From Polaribacter vadi (GTDB lineage: Bacteria; Bacteroidota; Bacteroidia; Flavobacteriales; Flavobacteriaceae): a stretch of DNA of 64,000 bases. The stretch is from NCBI RefSeq assembly GCF_018861005.1, contig NZ_JAHKQL010000003.1, forward strand, positions 100,558 through 164,557, in the 5' to 3' direction. The notes under the pieces were generated by a model. The model was not told the DNA's origin. It did no database searches and worked only from the letters and a program-made list of their open reading frames with translations. A program made the position numbers and the translations under genes. How positions within the stretch are numbered: position 1 is the first letter of the stretch; every line of letters starts with the position of its first letter. Below are positions 62,365-64,000 of the stretch, piece after piece.

Positions 62365-63966
62365 GGCGTTTTTTATTATTTTATCATCTATTGATTTCGC
62401 AATAATTTCACTAGTGTTGTCCTTTTTCTTAAGAAGTGTTAGCACTAATTTTAAGTAAGATTCCTTGTTATTAATACTTGTAAGTGTGCAAACTTTAGAT
62501 TCAGGAATAAGTGCATTTTTCAAGTTGAAAACTCTTAAAAGTCCAGAATAATCAGAATTAGCAATTATGGCTTCAAATTCCATTTTTATGTTATCGAATA
62601 TTTCTTGTTTATTAATTGTGTTAATAGAATTATCAACTTCCAATATAACATCGTCAATATTTTTATTATTAAAACTTGAGGCTCTTATCATTTCACGCCT
62701 TAACGCTTCTTGGAAGTGAATTAATATTTGATTTTCTAATTGAGTTTGAAAATATGCAAGTAGATTTGTCTTTACTTGCTCAAATATGTCATTTGGGTTC
62801 TTTCCCATATGAATAGCCACTGATTTGATTATTTCTTCAAGTAGAAGTAAATTCTCTGCCTCTGCAACATCAAGAACCCAGATTTGTTTTGAGTTCAACC
62901 TAATAATATCATCATTTTTTCGTCTATCTCGGTCAATTATGCCATTTGAATCTATATGATGAAAGCCATTTTGCTCATTAAAAGACTTAACAGTTTGTAT
63001 TACTTTATCACAACTACCTAGCGGTTTCAAAGTGTTGTCAGAATAAACTTGCTCATATAATTGATAATCAATACTACTACTATCTCCCTCTATAAAAATT
63101 ACAGGTTTTCGACTTCCTAAAACCTCAAGATACAATTGTTCAGGTATAGGTAATTCATCATTTAATAATTCATAATCCCAAACGTTATTTCCATCATAAG
63201 ATTTCGCCCATATTTTGGATGCATTTTGCCTAGAAAAAGCAAAATCAATATCGTGTGTTAAATAGACAAAAGAACAGTCTGTTCGCAAAATTTCAATAGA
63301 ATCAAAAAGGTCTTTGACTAAAGATTTATGAATATGCATTTCAGGTTCATCAATAATTATAATTGAATTTTCTGGTGAACATACTACCTCTGCTATTAGG
63401 TAAAAAATCACCCTTTCGCCATCACTCATTTCGGACGCATTATATTTGTTTTCCGACTGATTAGTAGGGTAAGTTTCTATAACTCCGGCTTTAATTTTGA
63501 GTTTACGGTGTGGAAGAACTCTTTCCCAGACTTCTTTTACAATATCTAATTTAGTTTTTGGTGAAAGTAAATTTTGCTCTTTTGACTCTGATAATGATTC
63601 ATATTCTTCAGTATGTAGAAGGACTAACAGTTTTTCAAAATCATTAAGTAGGTGAGTATTAAAATTATCTCCCCATCTACTTCTCTTTTTATATCCTAAA
63701 TCATCAAGAACATTTTGTAGGTTGTGATTTCCTCCTACAAAAAATTCATTTCTAGCTACTTCAATAGATTTTGGACGTACAAGATTAGGGATTGTAAGGG
63801 ATTTTTGAGCCGAAATCCTATGTGTGATTAAATGATTTTTTTCTTCAATATTGGCTCCAAATCTTGTTTTTCCAGCGCCATTTGCTCCAATAACAACAAT
63901 TTGATGAAGTTCAATTTCTGGGTTTGTGTTAGGTTGTCCTTTTTTTGTAGGTAGATTTATTTTCAT
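62359..63966 (-). CDS. AAA15-type ATPase fused to TOPRIM/DUF4435 nuclease (PARIS/OLD-like)
   Basis: A 535-residue single-chain protein. Residues 1-285 are an ABC-type AAA ATPase: Walker A IGANGAGKT (26-34), signature EMSDGERVIFYLIAEV (179-194), Walker B SIIIIDEPEMHIH (201-213) and the switch histidine in YLTHDIDFAF. Residues about 287-400 are TOPRIM/DUF4435-like: VIFIEGDSSSIDYQLY with the key Glu293, NGIIDRDRR with the Asp pair 345/347, and VLDVAEAENLLLLEE. In PARIS, AriA (AAA15) holds AriB (DUF4435) until a phage trigger frees it; OLD proteins join ATPase and TOPRIM in one chain. All catalytic positions look intact. The role in defence is inferred from the family. Confidence 0.82.
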   Translation of the reverse strand: MKINLPTKKGQPNTNPEIELHQIVVIGANGAGKTRFGANIEEKNHLITHRISAQKSLTIPNLVRPKSIEVARNEFFVGGNHNLQNVLDDLGYKKRSRWGDNFNTHLLNDFEKLLVLLHTEEYESLSESKEQNLLSPKTKLDIVKEVWERVLPHRKLKIKAGVIETYPTNQSENKYNASEMSDGERVIFYLIAEVVCSPENSIIIIDEPEMHIHKSLVKDLFDSIEILRTDCSFVYLTHDIDFAFSRQNASKIWAKSYDGNNVWDYELLNDELPIPEQLYLEVLGSRKPVIFIEGDSSSIDYQLYEQVYSDNTLKPLGSCDKVIQTVKSFNEQNGFHHIDSNGIIDRDRRKNDDIIRLNSKQIWVLDVAEAENLLLLEEIIKSVAIHMGKNPNDIFEQVKTNLLAYFQTQLENQILIHFQEALRREMIRASSFNNKNIDDVILEVDNSINTINKQEIFDNIKMEFEAIIANSDYSGLLRVFNLKNALIPESKVCTLTSINNKESYLKLVLTLLKKKDNTSEIIAKSIDDKIIKNAT

Positions 63967-64000
63967 TGTTTAGATTGTTCTAATGTCTTGTCCTGAAATA

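Larger units (their letters stand above)
57138..64000 (-). mobile_element. Integron-like gene cassette array without visible integrase
   Basis: Six minus-strand genes are separated by repeats of 132-134 bases that resemble integron attC sites. In gene direction a unit begins with a GTTRRRY-like core, the gene follows within 10-75 bases, the stop codon lies 0-22 bases from a RYYYAAC-like core, and then the structured repeat leads into the next unit. The unit edges are 57138-58616, 58737-59352, 59473-60061, 60182 to about 61365 (edge lost), 61408-62239, and 62358 to beyond the window. In every complete unit the 9-10 bases at its two ends are exact reverse complements. No IntI is seen; the nearby tyrosine recombinase belongs to another family and is broken. 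A CALIN-type (attC cluster lacking an integrase) array is the closest known concept. Confidence 0.65.

Noticed and set aside
57138..64000. CRISPR array
   Set aside because: Repeats are 132-134 bases, structured and separated by whole genes of unequal length; no short regular spacers and no cas genes.
57138..64000. Insertion sequence or transposon array
   Set aside because: No transposase, and each repeat's position relative to genes and the mirrored edges of units fit cassettes better than insertion with target duplication.

Overview
The window is about 64 kb of low-GC chromosome from a member of the Bacteroidota, almost certainly a marine-type Flavobacteriaceae (Polaribacter/Tenacibaculum-like). 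The indications are flavobacterial promoters of the TAnnTTTG type (for example 1194-1201, 54533-54540), a C-terminal type IX secretion sorting domain (60197-61339), and many families typical of that group: GSCFA protein, LemA/TPM trio, BspA-type LRR lipoprotein, TPR-histidine kinase with a LuxR-type regulator, and a GxxExxY protein. Genus cannot be fixed from sequence reading alone.

Positions 1-54500 are mostly core chromosome. In order they hold: a partial membrane protein with TatD; a DEAD-box helicase; PepSY, OmpA and ApbE envelope proteins; two tandem secreted paralogues; a methyltransferase, a GxxExxY protein inside inverted repeats, and Map; a thioredoxin-like lipoprotein with GpmI; an aromatic amino acid hydroxylase with a rhodanese; a two-component system next to two possible shared operators (TACG-N8-CGTA, 18278 and 19440); AlaS with an overlapping 38-residue microprotein and a GSCFA protein; M23 peptidase, MerR, LemA and TPM proteins; a large phosphoesterase/beta-barrel fusion; an XdhC/MobA-like pair; a redox-repair run (OsmC fusion, aldo/keto reductase, SelO, MsrA, MsrB); an HD-PycTM membrane protein; a GAF protein; a six-gene exopolysaccharide operon (49319 down to 42215: TPR/beta-barrel, processive GT2, RfbF, RfbG, epimerase, GH26-like hydrolase); the LRR lipoprotein; and the GTPases Der and Era.

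An initiator tRNA-Met gene (54551-54623) marks the start of an accessory region. Directly behind its terminator is a tyrosine recombinase whose last 30 residues, with the catalytic tyrosine, are in another frame, so the integrase looks inactivated by a one-base frameshift. Five CCT-containing units in exact 10-bp phase (56343-56389) and two small genes typical of such elements follow.

From 57138 to the right edge there is an array of minus-strand genes, each packed tightly between 132-134 bp structured repeats. The repeats have integron attC-like architecture: 7-bp cores of GTTRRRY/RYYYAAC type at both ends, an imperfect long inverted repeat, and a central hairpin whose stem is kept while its sequence changes. 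The core at the start of each unit is the exact complement of the core at its end, a hallmark of integron gene cassettes. Cargo comprises an HNH-type protein, a TPR protein, a small membrane protein, a secreted LRR/T9SS protein, an SH3-domain protein and a single-chain AAA ATPase-TOPRIM/DUF4435 protein resembling PARIS/OLD anti-phage systems. No integron integrase is visible. I regard this cassette-like array as the most interesting part of the window.
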